Assembly (NCBI GenBank): GCA_900618425.1
Contig: UZAN01039552.1
Coordinates: 17,896 to 81,895, forward strand
Direction: 5' to 3'
Origin: Echinostoma caproni
Lineage: Eukaryota; Platyhelminthes; Trematoda; Plagiorchiida; Echinostomatidae
DNA length: 64,000 nt
This document shows, piece by piece, positions 48,101-60,530 of the stretch. A program made the translations under genes and the position numbers. Every line of letters begins with the position of its first letter. The stretch's first letter is position 1. The notes beneath the pieces are model-generated. The model was not told where the DNA came from, ran no database searches, and saw nothing but the letters and a program-made list of their open reading frames with translations.

Positions 48101-50279
48101 CTACCTAATAAAACTGATAACTGAAAGTTGCCTTATCTGGTCGTAGGTTAATCCGAGATTGTTCAATATCAGGCGAATTATTTAGTTAATATAATAAATT
48201 GTAGTAGTAGTAGTAAATATGGTATTTCCTGAAATTCAATACTTTCGTCAATCTAATATGTACACGTTTGTTGATGGCGCCGAGTTAGTTTTCTTTCGGT
48301 GGAAAGCGTGATAATTTCATTCCCCAAATGCTGAGGTTATTCACTGTCTTTGACTCAAGTGTATTCTGGTATGGGACGGTTTATGCTCTGCCACACGTTG
48401 CATGTTAGCCACGTTGGACACTTTCGTTTGCATCATGCATATCTTATTCAGGAGAAGAGGAAAAAAGTTATGCACTTTATGTGACAAATAAATTAAGCTA
48501 TGCAGGGAATCACGTCAAAATAGGATTATAAGCGAATCTATAGTGTGCACAAACTAAAATCAGTCTGTTGGATGAGCAAGAACAACCGCGTCGGAAACCC
48601 GGGGCGTTGTGTGATTTGTGATAAATAATTTACTTCTCCCTTGTTTGTGATGGAATTAGGTCCAACAGCCTTATGCTTTTCAGATTCCTGATAAAATCAT
48701 ACTATTCTAGTGGCTTATACGGAAAACGATGAAAGCAATGCAAATAAACTAAACGGACTAAAAGAGGAAAAATCGTCAAAAGGTTGCTATCACAAATAAA
48801 AGAGAACAAAAGATTTTATTAAAAATAAAATCGATTGAACAGATTTGTTCGAAAACTGTGGCTATTTATGGTACCCATAGGATATACAGAATGCACAAGT
48901 TAGGAACATAAACGTTACTGTAAAATCCGCTTTTTGTTTAACATAAAGAAAATGCAAGATCCGTGTGTTTAAAATAACGGAAATCGTTTTGGAACGGATA
49001 ATAGTTTTTTAGAGCAGTCTGTATAGGTCTGGTTTCGGCGGAGTCAGTAAAACAAAACAAAAATTCAGAGCACGATGATCCATCAGAGAATGTCTGAAAA
49101 TCTCTCTTATCATGAGTAAACTAATCAATCAACTAGAATCACTGTTTGCATGTGGTTCTCAGTGTTTTGTGTCTGGGCGACGAGGATGGTTCACATATGC
49201 CTGACCAATTACGGCTTTGAAACACATAACCAAGGATAAAGGTAAACAGAAGTAAAAAATACAGAGGTTCCTTGTTCTTAAGAGATGCTTCCTTGAATAA
49301 GTATGACACCCATTAGATAAGGTAAGATACTGACAGTTTGAAGGCTGAATACATTCCTTGAACTATATTTTTTACAAGAAATGTAATTGGGTGCTAAATG
49401 TGGCTTCATTTACAGTTGTTAGTTTTCAATTCAGCCAACCTTTGTTGAAAACACCGCTTAAAATGTCTTACGGTTTTAGGGATGAGGCTTTCGACTTTGA
49501 TGTGTATCAATATGGGATTTCCGCGTATCATTCAAACAATGATGAATGCACAAGAGGACCAGCACTTTCAAACGAATTGTTGTAGACAACATTCATAAAT
49601 AGCAAAAAATCAAGTGGTTGATTGTGTATTTTAAGTGAATTAATTTTACTTAGGTACAGGGCACTATGCCAAAGTACGAGGTTAGCAAAAATGAGATAAG
49701 CTGTAAGTGACATAGTAAACATGAAAATGTTATTCGTTCGAAAAAGTCAAATCGGTTTGAATTGAGTTTCAATCGCAATCCAAAACTAAGGGTTCTACCT
49801 CTCTCATTTTCCGTCAGGCGGAACAAGGTTTGATACAGAAAATAACAGTGTAACGATGAGTTCATAGATTGAAGAGAAAAGGTTTACTCCACAAGCGAGA
49901 ATATCAAGCTAATATGACACACCCTTTTAATTAACTTACCGAAGTAAAAAGCAAGACTGTGTTTTGAATACTTCGTTCAACATGTCACCCCTGAAACGGA
50001 GAATTCCAAACATGAAGAGATATTTCCAACTACACACTACTAGTTGTTTACACATTACGTTTATCAAGTAGTAATGAACGTACATTTGTAAACGGTTGGG
50101 TCGCAAATGTCGTTTTCATGGAAGTTTCGTAAGTTGACAAATTTGTGGCGACAAATCTTTCCCTATGGATGCCGATTTCAGATCTTCCCTCACAGAAAAT
50201 CACGGAAGTGCTTTCCTTTGTGATACCATGAACATTAAATAGAGGGAACGGATGATCATCTCTGGTAAATAAAGATGAA
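42170..50279. other. Long stretch without recognised genes
   Basis: About 8 kb of AT-rich sequence. A 12-base G run followed by GGGG is at 44851-44869, and a short GTA repeat at about 48201-48214. Open frames at 43190-43420 (minus), 46544-46747 (minus), 47026-47235 and 49358-49585 (plus) show no family resemblance I can defend. Confidence 0.45.
44851..44862 (+). repeat. 12-base G homopolymer
   Basis: Twelve consecutive G, followed by TAAGGGG. Rare in AT-rich DNA; it could form a G-quadruplex-like structure or be a base-calling artefact. Confidence 0.9.
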
Positions 50280-50840
50280 ATCCCTCAGGAAAACTCGATG
50301 ATGTCATGATACACAAGAAGGAATGCAAGAATGTAGGGGTAATTCTACTCCAGGAAAGCTGACTACATTCTGACATTGAGGACAACGTCGGGCATCTTGA
50401 TGGATTTGACATATTCCGAGGCAATCGTAATGTGCACGTCCTACACAGAGGTGGTGGATTGGTCACGTTCACCAACAGCAAATGGTGCAAAAGCGCTCGT
50501 AAATGTTTTCCATTTAATTCTCCCAAAATAAATTGTATTTTCGTTTTTTGTAAGCCTCGATTTCTCAGTTTCTTTTCATCACATTACATTAGTGAACATT
50601 TACATCGCTCCCGACACGCCCGTCTCTGATATTCGTCTGTTTGTAGACTCCTTTCCCTCACAACTTGTAACCAGTTTAAACAAGTCTTTATTCATTATTG
50701 TGGTGATTTTATTCTTTTTAATATCTCTTTCCCTGAAACTTTGGGCGTGACAAATATTATACATTTTCCTACCTGGCTTGGCGTTCAACTTGACGGGATT
50801 TTTGTAAATAGCCCTTTCCTATTGAAAAGCGGGCTCCTAT
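50280..50840 (+). pseudogene. Apurinic-type endonuclease domain of LINE copy A, broken
   Basis: Plus-strand blocks: GKLDDVMIHKKECKNVGVIL then LQES-stop-LHSD (about 50288-50375), where the stop replaces the tryptophan of the usual T/Q-E-S/T-W-L motif. Next come GFDIFRGNRN and RGGGLVTF, then VNIYIAPDTPVSDIRLFVDS (about 50590-50650), LFIIVGDFILFNISF (the G-D-F-N motif, asparagine lost, about 50685-50730) and TWLGVQLDGIFVNSPF (the L-D-x-I-F motif, about 50770-50815). The terminal S-D-H motif appears as SNY near 50855. Together these mark the endonuclease that nicks target DNA. The catalytic glutamate position is retained, but other key residues and the frame are lost. Confidence 0.78.
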
Positions 50841-51364
50841 AAGTAGCTCCAACTATTGCTCCAGTTCTTTGCATCCCAATATTTACGGTGAATACCTTGA
50901 TCATCAAATGATTCGTTTCACTTCCAGAAGCATCAGAAGGAGAAGTCGCATTCTCGACAACTTAGAGATATGGTTTCATATACTGATTTCACTGTCGTTT
51001 CCAATGAGGATAACTCTTCCAGTTGTGAGCATCCTACATGTTATCTTGATTTTTGCTATGATCTATGTTGCCCAATCAAGACCTTATATATTCGCCTCTT
51101 CTAAAACGGCTTCGTCGAGATAAAAAAAAGGCGTCGTGCTGTCAATCATTTTTCATTGTTGATCAAAATGGAAATACAGCGCCTAAATCGGACGTATATC
51201 GAAACTCTTATGAGAAACCAAAGCTGTCGCGATATGTGGTCTGCTTTGAATCAGCAACAGGTCTTTTCCGGATGTTGAGGAGTAAAACCGTCAATTCGCA
51301 AATGCTACTGTACGGAACTCAACACCATCTTTATTTAAATCTATTGGGGAGAACCAATCTGCTA

Positions 51365-52400
51365 CCCTTGTGGAAGTCCTAAATGTACTGCAGTCCTTTA
51401 AATCTAACAAGACACACGAACCTGATTCGTTGTCCCCTTTCCAACTGAAAGAGTGTGATAAACAACTTGTTTCACCCATTTCTGAGTTTTTCAATTTGAG
51501 TATGCAATTTGGAAGCATCCCTGATTGTTGGAGAGCTGCTCGGATAACACTAATTCCCAAAAAGGATCTTCCAAATATCAACCGATTGCCTGCACATCAG
51601 CTTTATTGAAAGTTTTCGAAAGAGTCCTTAACCGGTTGACCGATTTATCTGTCACCCATAACCCAGTTTGCTTACAAACATTCGCTTTCTACTCTTGATG
51701 CTGTTGCTCTCATTGTTCACTCCGTTTCATCCTTATTGGATAAAGGGGCTGGCATCGTCCATTTAACTTTTCTTGATTATACTCATGCCTTCGGATCACT
51801 TGATTGCGGCATTCTCATTCAACGGCTTTCGAATTGTTGTCTGGCATCTAATTTGCTGAATGTGCTAAGTAATTACTTCACTCATAGGACGAAATACACT
51901 TTTTGTAACGGTAATTCTTCCTCCATGCCAGAAGTTAACTTTGGAGTTTTTCAGGGTGCAATTTTATCTCCATTTCTTTTTTCACTGTATATAATGGACC
52001 TTCCCATCCCTGCCAACTTTATCGCCTGCAAGTATGCTGATGATGTAGTGGTCGGTTATCCCTCAACTGATCCTGATTGTTTCTGTCAACTTCAAGGTTG
52101 TCTAAATAAAATGTTTAGTTGGTCGACTTCTCGAACTTTAATGCTAAATATAAATAAATGTGTGGATGTTTCTTTTTTACTATAAACAGGCATACCTTAT
52201 CAAACCCTTTTGAGTAATCACAGTGCACTTTTTGTTAACAGTAATACCATCCCGAAAGCTAACTCTGTGAAATATCTTGGAGTCACTTTGTCACGCAATC
52301 TTTCTTGGTCCAAACATGTTGAAAACAATAATATTAGGGTTGGTAGACTATCCTTCTACGCTTTTAGGCTTAAAAGCTCGGCATTCTCCTATATGTAATT
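51365..52400 (+). pseudogene. Reverse transcriptase of LINE copy A, broken
   Basis: The reverse transcriptase copies element RNA from a nicked target. Frame 51370-51609 holds the leading blocks (FKSNKTHEPDSLSPFQLKE, FGSIPDCWRAARITLIPKK). A frameshift follows, then the frame 51736-52185 carries FLDYTHAFGSLD (first catalytic aspartate region), GVFQGAILSPFLFSLYIMD (the G-x-P-Q-G-x-x-L-S-P motif, proline changed to phenylalanine) and CKYADDVVVGYPS (catalytic Y-A-D-D at 52033-52044). After a TAA, the frame 52210-52398 adds VKYLGVTLSRNLSWSKHVEN, the conserved block after the palm. Lengths and spacing are normal for the family; only point damage and frame breaks prevent expression. Confidence 0.85.
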
Positions 52401-52640
52401 CTTAAATTTGTAACTGCATGCATTCTTCCATATTGGTTGTACTTTTTTCCGTATATTTTTCTGGTCTGACGAAGAAAGACTTTATTGGTGTCTCATCCGA
52501 GTACTCGATCCTAATTTCGGATTCTTTTAGGCACGCACCACTACCACATACAAAAAAAGCATGATCCCTTATTTTGCTCGTATCTTGGTCAACCGAGCTT
52601 ATATTATTACTGACTTGAACAATCGTCTGTCATATTAGTA

Positions 52641-54759
52641 TTTTTATTTAATCCGCTTTTTATTTAGTAAATGTATATTTCTTCTTGTTTCAATGCTCAA
52701 CGTGTTCCTTCATCTAACTTGTCGAAAGTACTGAAAATTAATTCTTTGAGATGTATAAAGCTTTACTTGACGTAACTTAGGCGCATGAATTGAATTTCCA
52801 TAAGAATATCGAAATCTCTTCCTCTGGGTTGCTTTCACGTAAACTGTTTTTTGTGATCATTCAAAAATATCTTCAAAATTGTTTGGTAATTCTCGACTAA
52901 ACCGATTTCCTTTGAATCAAGTTATCAGTGCACGGCTCGGAATTCAAACAATATCAACCGGATTATGTAGGTTATTCGTTGTAATAACTTTTGCTGAAAG
53001 AAACTGGCGAATTTGTTTGAAATGATCCCAGGTTTCACAGTATATCACACACAGAATTATCTGACAAAAGCAGTATCTGGTGACCACCATTCTAGTAAGT
53101 TAACAATATGAAGGACAACCTAGGGGAGCTCACATAACTATAATCTTTATTCAGTTTGTTAATATTAATAATAACTTGAGCCACACTGATCTGCTTAGTA
53201 ACCGCGGTCTACTTCTTATGCCAAATGAGATCCAGTCAAGACTCGTGTAGCTACCTTGGGAGCAGTAAGCATTCACATGTTTCTGTGGTTGTCCAAGTCC
53301 GAAAATCACATAAACTCTCGTCAAGGAGAAGAGTAGGTGAATATAAACTGCAAAACGCGGATGTTCAAGCTTATTTCTTTCTATATGTCAATCGCAAGAT
53401 ATTTGTCTATGCAAATATCATTGAGATGAAAGAAACTGAGAGATGGATTGCGCTGGACAATCCTACTGGAAAGACGATGGATTATCGAATAAGGAAATTA
53501 TACCACCGTTATTTGATTTTACCTCTCTCTTACAACACATTCAATAATTCATTGACTTGTTTTAGTTTAAAAATATTGGATTTGAGTTATATGCAAGCAG
53601 TGTGCTTGGTTTGGGCTGTGAGTCTTATCTCTTCTTCAGCGTGATAAAACTTCATATAGCATGATTAGTTTTGAAGAAGGACAAACAGTTTTCAATATTT
53701 TTGATATGTTCTACTGAGAACTATTCAGTTGAGAGCAGATTTTTCTGCATGTACGAAAGAAAGTCTGAATATGCCTCAGTGACATACTAACTATCAGTGC
53801 AATTTCATGACTGTTCCAGCAAATTAATCGCAAAATAATACGAAAGAATTATTGGAATTTTGGTGTGCGTGTTGAAAACGATTTTAAAGTTACTTTTTGC
53901 GTCAAGTGATGTTTTATTTACACAATTTGCGGACATATAACAGACGCGTAGAACTGTTATTCAGTCACAAAAAGTGGTAACCTAAAACACGGAATTTAGA
54001 GTAGCTAATCCAATAAGGCCTCACACATGGTATTGAACCAGACAACATCCTCATTTCGTTTGAATATCCGTCATAGAACATAAATTCACAATCATTGAGC
54101 TAACTGAACTTTTTGAGAGGTTTGTCTTTCAAATGGATGGAAAGTCTCATCTATTTATAAAATTTATCCCGGGAAAATAAACAAAGAGAATCACGTAACC
54201 ATCCTTATGATACACCTTATTTTTATTTATTTAAAGTAATTTCCTGTTGAAATTTGGGAAATAACTTCAATGGTATAAGCATTGTTCGACGGTATATAAC
54301 ATCATAACATCAAATGGATCTCTTCTTCTCAAGACAGTGTTTTCAGTTTCATTCACGATAATTTCCCTGCACCAGACATATCGGCAATAGGATACAATTT
54401 TCGTTTGGCTTTTATAAACTGAACGCCTGACGAAAGTGCAACTTCTTGTTTTTGATAGCGGTTGATAGCACATCGCTTGCAAGATAACGAAACCTGTTTA
54501 TAAAAAAACGTAATGGTTTATTGATAAAAGTAACCTGTAGCTATGGCACAGTTATGAATATATAACTTTTTCGATAACTTGTGTAACAATAGCATCCCCC
54601 CCACACTATTTTCCAGCACGTAGGCAAATCATTTTGGCACGAATCCAAAACGTTGACAATCAACTGTCATTCACCAGTTTCTTCACATCCTGGCCTCCCT
54701 AGTTAGCTGAATATCCCCGTCTTCAACATACCGACTGGGTGTTAACTGAACGGATTCCA
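52641..54759. other. Non-coding stretch
   Basis: The first 200-300 bases may be the eroded 3' end of the LINE. One longer open frame (53225-53644) is listed separately. A GC-richer stretch at about 54.59-54.78 kb leads into the dispersed repeat. Confidence 0.4.
53225..53644 (+). CDS. Unassigned 139-codon open frame
   Basis: The longest open frame in the window outside the transposon and the gap. The peptide begins serine-rich, has a central charged part (around EMKETERWIALDNPTGKTM) and ends with a hydrophobic stretch (AVCLVWAVSLISS). There is no recognisable domain, no clear splice sites, and nothing nearby to pair it with. It starts about 600 bases after the LINE and could be unrelated. It may be chance in this AT-rich context. 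Confidence 0.18.
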   Translation: MRSSQDSCSYLGSSKHSHVSVVVQVRKSHKLSSRRRVGEYKLQNADVQAYFFLYVNRKIFVYANIIEMKETERWIALDNPTGKTMDYRIRKLYHRYLILPLSYNTFNNSLTCFSLKILDLSYMQAVCLVWAVSLISSSA

Positions 54760-55230
54760 CTTTGAAACATGCTCATCTGGAATATTTGCCAATGTATGAA
54801 AGAAATCTATCACGAGGTCTAAAGTAATTTTTATCCTAAACCTCACGTGAGATGTGACAATGAGTCTTACATTGGAAAAACATTGCTTTTCGCTATTACG
54901 TTACGAGATTGGTAGTCCCAGAAAACCTGTTTTATTAGTACAAGACAGTTATCACAGCTCAGTGTCCAGTACGAGATCCCAAATACAAGGTGCTCAACAT
55001 TTGCTTGTCACCTAACCTATCAATTGGGACAACTATTTCATTTTGTTTTTGAATGATCAATGGAGTTTTGTGACCGAATCAGCAAATCACCCGTCTCCAC
55101 CCGATGCATTGTGCGTCAACGATCTGGCAATCATCAGTTAGTTGAACCAAACGCCAAAAGAATGAGTGGTGAAAGCAAAATGTTTTGGGGAAAGTAATAG
55201 GAGCTTGCACTACACAAAAACTGAGTTCTC
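54760..55230 (+). repeat. Unnamed dispersed repeat, copy 2
   Basis: Same orientation as copy 1 at 25.77-26.22 kb and collinear with it through three anchors (54841, 55011, 55143). Similarity continues past the last anchor: TTTTGG near 55186 and CTGAGTTC near 55219 have counterparts at 26178 and 26220. Heavy divergence suggests old copies. The element type is unknown. Confidence 0.65.
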
Positions 55231-58200
55231 TGCGTAACTCATTTACCTGGTTTTATCAAGAGTCACGGATCTCCAAGACAACTTAGATGCTCAATTTTCA
55301 CACATCGTGGAATATATTTGTGCACCCTAAAATGACGAAAGGTTTTACGTAAGCAGCTCATAGTGATATCATATGCATAGTTAAGGTAAAAAATATTTTT
55401 AGGTATTGGCACTTCGCACCTTATGAAACGTATACGCTAGTCACAATACTTAAATTTACCAGAAAAATACCGACCTCTCAGTATACCGTTTTCCTTTTTA
55501 TAGCTGTAATTTTCCAATCAATAAAAACTTTACCTTGACCTTCCCGGTTGCGAGAAATTGAACAGTGATCAAAGTGAATTTGGAGCCTTCTCATAGATTT
55601 TATAGGGAAACATACTCATTAAGATCTTAGCATCCTTTGTTAGGTTTAACTGTGATTCAAGCTTTATAAGTATTTCAGCAGAGTTGCTCGCAATGATGCT
55701 GATATGAAGCATTTTTGAGGTAGGATCCTTCCTTTCAAAATGCTGGGAATATAAGTGACCACGTTATTGGAAATCGCGGTTACTTACAAATGCAAAGAAA
55801 CTATTTTAGATATTGAGTGTTCACCTCAATAACCAGTCAGTTTTAGTGCTAGACGAAAAGTGACGACCGTAAAAGGTATTATGCCTACATACACTGTTGC
55901 TATTGTTGTCTCTGATTATCAGATTTTTATGTCATGATATGCAGAAGAAGCTCTTTTACGTAAAAAAGATGAAAAAACATTCACTTTTCCCACCTGACTG
56001 TTTTCTCTGTACAAAGATAATAGTATGACTTGATACTCAAAAGTGGAGTCATGTCAAAAACGCTTTATCTAAATGATTACTTCTCCTAAGTTTACAATTT
56101 GTATAGTCGATATGCATTGTATTTTGCATTTGCGTTTGTATAACTTTTTCAAGCTGAGATATGCTTACATTTCAGTTAAAAATTGTATACTAGTCGCCAC
56201 ACTCGAAGTAGAAACGAATTCAATGGAGTGCTGTATAAAGAACTGTTTACATAGTTTGATTCATTCAAGTAATGATTGAACTTATTTATTTATAACCCAT
56301 AAAAGAAAGAAAAAAATGAGGAAATTTAGTACAAAAAAGGATGAATACAAACATTAGTTCCTTAAGTTGAATGAAACGTGTCGTATGCTCAACTAGTGGG
56401 CAAACAATGCAGGGAATACTAGGGCTGGCGAGCAGGACGGTTTTGGTATTTGTGACTTCTATACCGTATTTGAAATGGCTTTCGTGGTCGTGATCGGGAA
56501 ACAAAACTGTAAAATATTAAACGTTGTATCGTAAACATTTTTAAGGAACATTGAAAACAGTGTAAATTGTTTTTCCTCTCCAATCAAGGATTCATACGGG
56601 GAGGATATAACCTGTATTGAACGGCTAATATTAAAATTCAATGCTCTGTTCAACTTTGCATCAACAGAAAATGCTTGTTTCTTGCAAACGCATGCAGTTC
56701 TTACACGAATTATTAGTACAGTAAAACATAACAACATGTTATCGAGCATTTCACGTCAGGTTACTTTTCTTTTTTCGAAAATGACATTCCACACAAGTAT
56801 AAAACTGGTCGAATGCATTTCTATTTTGCGGATACATCTCTAAGTATCCCGGTATATGTCATCTTGATTCTATACAATTTCTGTGCGAGAACATCTTCAG
56901 CTTTTTCTGTTTTTTGTAGAATGCATTGTCGTAGAGCTTTGCCATGCTTAGTTGATAGATCAGGAAACGATCTGTATAAATAAACCCCAAAATGAAATAC
57001 AACCCAAATTTGTTCATCCACAAGCCCAGTTTATCTGTGACCGGATATGTCTGTTTCTCACATATTTGGGTGTAAGCAAGTGTGCTTGAATACAGCGCCG
57101 ATAAGCTGACCAGTCGAAACGTGAACTCAAGTTCTCAATACGCATGCCCACACATTTCAATCAGCCTCTGGGAGGGATGGGTGGAGTCAACAGGTTTGGT
57201 GATGATTCATCCACTTCAGATTTGGTCCCTTTGAGGTCGATCGCGAGAAGAAAATCTCACAGATCAATCAGCCCTAATGGGAGAGTGTTTTCGAAATAGT
57301 TTGGGATAATGCCGTCCCAGAAATTAAAGAAACAGTCGACTTTAAAAGGAACGCATAATCAAAGGCGCAAAATATTCTTGACCACATTTGACTAGGAAAT
57401 TAGTATTCCTGTGTCTAACTAAACATTTAAAAGGTACTACCACCAAAAGATAGCGAGTGCCACAGGGATGTGTTATGTAAATGAAATACTGTAAAGGAGT
57501 TTCAAAGCGTTTCTTTTGGGTTTTGTATCAAGCAAATATGATTGTTGTGGGATGTTTTCAATGATGTCAAGAAGAAATCGGTTTGCTCTGGGTGCAAACA
57601 GGTTTAAAACTACATGAATTCTATTTAAAAATCAGGGGTTGTTTAACGTAGTGTAATTTATGCACAATGAGGATACTATATAGTCTTTTTTTCGTATTAC
57701 AAAATCAGCATTTAGGAAATGTAATTCAATTCTCTTAGAATCGACTGAAGTGATCAAAGTAAACTTCAAGAAAAAAACCTCAGTTTTCGTAGTGGTAAAC
57801 GAATATTTTATATGATGGTATTCGATCGAGAACCCAAGATTGGGAACACGAATGGTTCGTTGTGATTCCACTTGGGAAAAAATCTGTCGTTTTCTTCGTG
57901 AGCAACACCAATTTCGATCTTAAAAAGGGAAGTTTACCTACTCGGGATAGCTGACAGGAGTGTTATTATTCTTGGGAACGGATAGTGCATATAATCGTTT
58001 AATCCATCTTTTGTTTTCACTATCAGATTAACTTCATCGGAAATTGCACACAAAGTATCAGACCACAGAAGTCCGATACCCATTTGATGGGATGGATTTT
58101 ACACTCCTCGAACGGATACCATCTTGGTTTTATTTACTTAGGTTTCCTTTTACATCGCGAATCAGAGTTGATGTGGAAGAGTATTGCTCTGCAGTCGGTG

Positions 58201-59898
58201 ATCACGCTCAATAACATTGAAAACAGGCTATATTGCTCGCAAAATCGGACACTTCTTTCGAAAATCAGTTCGTAATTCTTAATTTTTACCGCCATTTGAA
58301 ATATTTCAAAACTTGATGAAAATTATATTACTGAAGCTTTGCACAAGTGGAATAATATAAAAGAGTTATCGAAATGAAGGTCGACCATCAATTTTCTGAA
58401 CCGTAAAGCAAGTAGCGTTTTTCTTACTTTATGCTCATTTACTCATTTTCGAAACCAGTATGTGCAGTTTATACAGTTTGCAATTCCGATTTTATGAACA
58501 AAAGCTGAAAATGTTTGACAACTAGAGTGAATCTGAATGCAGTTTGGAATGATTTCCAAAAGAAACCCCCTTTATTGCCAAATTAATTTATGCGGATAGA
58601 CGTTATTGCAAATTAGTTGGCAACTGAGACGAAATATTTGTTTAATAAACTGTTTTTTGCATATTAACAACAGTGGCGAAAATAAAGAGTGAATTGCGCC
58701 TGAATCAAAAGAAAAAAATACGATGTAGGGCAATCAGTAAAATCACGAAAATGCCGGAAAATATAATGTACATTGTAAATGATGGATCAACCTATTCTAT
58801 CTGCAAAAAGTTCCTTCCCAAAGATGTTTGACTTTCGAAAATTCGTTAGACTTTATCTTGTCTTTGATTCCATTAACTATACCTGTCTACTTTGTGATTC
58901 AAAGAAACCTTTGTGGATATATATCTTAAAAACAAGCGAAAAAGTTCTTGAAAGCAAACAACAAGTTGTTTCCAGGCGTTCTTCATAAAAAATACATTTT
59001 TGATGAAACTAGCGAAAAAACAGTTCAAGTGATAACTAACTGCAGTTATTGCGCTTAGTAAACATCCATTAAGTCATTGATAACATGATGAATCGCATAA
59101 ATATATTTGAGTGATTGTTGAAAGTTTGCAATCCAAATTTTACCAGGACACTGAAAGTGAAACTCAATTCGTTTCTCAGTCAACCAAATATAATGTGTCA
59201 AGCAAGTGACATGCAAATGGACATGAATTTTTATATTCATTAGGACAGAAAATGCTTCTTTTGGGAACCCGAATGAAAAGTTATGAATGCGTGTGCCTTG
59301 TTTGAAGCTAGCTAAAACCATTGTTCATGAGAAGGAAGCTGCAGATGATAACATTGTGCAAATTATGATGGTTCACCTTATATGAATATTGTAATGTGGA
59401 AACAAATCCCAATAATAAAATGTTCGACACTTTCTGTGAAAAATGAAACCAATATCCGTAATCCAAATTAATAATTATTAATAATTTTATTATTATTTAA
59501 TAATTGATAATAATCTTCATTTAGTCGTTTATTTGCGCATAACTAAAATTTCATCAGTGCTATATGGATTTTATCAGTTTACTGAAAGACATTTGAACGG
59601 TAGAAGGGCTTTGGTATGTACGTATGCATTTTATCAAATACAATGAACATGCCCGCTGCTAATAGGTTTTGGTAATAAAGTTTTCAAAATAACCTGATCA
59701 TTTAATGGTGTTTCTAATAGAGACATGTCGGATTAACAGCAAATTTTTCCCTTCTACGGTCATACGCAAAATTGTCCGCAAAACATTCTACTCAATGATT
59801 ACTTTGATCTATGAGTTAAACAATTTATATTTAAAGGAAATGATGTTTCGCTATCATGCTTTGAACTTGCACCTTATTAAATTTCCTAGCCTCATCAT
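55231..59898. other. Non-coding stretch
   Basis: No recognised gene. Minus-strand open frames at 56286-57021 and 59055-59321 have no family match. A TAAT-rich low-complexity tract lies at 59466-59514. Confidence 0.45.
59466..59514. repeat. AT-only low-complexity tract
   Basis: About 49 bases, almost purely A and T, built from TAAT/TTAT units. Simple sequence. Confidence 0.85.
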
Positions 59899-60171
59899 TT
59901 ATTCAGGAACACAGAGAATATAATCAGGTGAGTCTATCACAGAAGAGACAGTTGGGAGAAAACGCCAATAATGTAATCTGTCAGAGGTAAACATCAGAGA
60001 TCGAGAAATTCCACTTGATGCAATGTGATTGATTCGCGCCATGTGCTTCTCCATCTGCATTACCCTGAAGACGTGGTTCACGTGTTGCGCGGCATTAACA
60101 AGGTCAGAAATGCGCCCGGACATAAGAGTACTAAATGCTAGAATTTCACCGATATGACACCAATCTACCAT
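59899..60171 (-). CDS. Coding-like open frame, unassigned
   Basis: A 90-codon minus-strand frame that is distinctly more GC-rich than its surroundings. The central part reads like real protein: ISDLVNAAQHVNHVFRVMQM, then MARINHIASSGISRS, then FTSDRLHYWRFLPTV. The S/T-x-x-R-x-x-x-W pattern followed by hydrophobic residues faintly recalls the segment before the membrane anchor of p24/TMED cargo receptors, but the anchor itself and the GOLD domain were not found on this strand nearby, so I do not assign it. A possible acceptor (TGGTAG) lies at the start and a possible donor (GTGATAG) about 15 codons before the stop. It could be one exon of a spliced gene or a transposon fragment. Confidence 0.25.
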   Translation of the reverse strand: MVDWCHIGEILAFSTLMSGRISDLVNAAQHVNHVFRVMQMEKHMARINHIASSGISRSLMFTSDRLHYWRFLPTVSSVIDSPDYILCVPE

Positions 60172-60330
60172 TTATTGACCAACGGTATGTTTACCGAACG
60201 ATTTCAATTTCACATATCATTTAACACGTACGGTGTTTACAACCTTTTTGAAAGGAATACATTTTAACACTTTTACTGCCGAGTATTCCACAGGTATGCA
60301 TTCCACTTCAAATGAATGTCGTCAAACCAA

Positions 60331-60530
60331 GTAAGGCTGGAGCATTGGTTTAGTCCCTGTCACTGGTGTGCCTCAGACGTTTTGGTTAGAGGTTCGATCT
60401 CCATCACCGCCAACCCGTTTCGGTGACTGGCAGCTTTTCTGTCGTCCGGTTCATTACCACACCTAATCTATCGGGACCTTATGCAGTTCGCCACCTAAGG
60501 TTTCGGGGTTTAGGGTACCGTTTTCCATCA
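60331..60530 (+). mobile_element. tRNA-derived SINE, copy 1
   Basis: An A-box-like GGAGCATTGGTTTAGTCC (about 60339-60356) is followed about 35 bases later by a good B-box, GGTTCGATCTCC (60391-60402). The following block, CCATCACCGCC then a spacer and TGGCAGC-TTT, is shared with the element at 60.87-61.06 kb in the same order, which makes the two members of one family. The tRNA-like part is too altered to be a working tRNA. The 3' end is approximate and no target-site duplication was identified. Confidence 0.65.

Larger units (their letters stand above)
50280..52640 (+). mobile_element. Degenerate non-LTR retrotransposon (copy A), endonuclease plus reverse transcriptase
   Basis: The most complete transposon here. 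In broken plus-strand frames it shows the second ORF of a CR1/Jockey-type LINE in order: an apurinic-type endonuclease (about 50.28-50.84 kb), a linker, reverse transcriptase (about 51.37-52.4 kb) and a C-terminal region (to about 52.64 kb, with TTTYKKSMIPYFARILVN). Such elements nick target DNA and prime reverse transcription on the nick. Several stops and frameshifts kill it, yet the catalytic Y-A-D-D is intact. A second copy of the family lies on the opposite strand at 19.8-20.8 kb. I see no poly-A tail, 3' tandem repeat or target-site duplication, so both ends are approximate. Confidence 0.85.

Noticed and set aside
60339..60402. Functional tRNA gene
   Set aside because: A- and B-box motifs are present, but the arms do not pair into a cloverleaf and the sequence is shared with other SINE copies.
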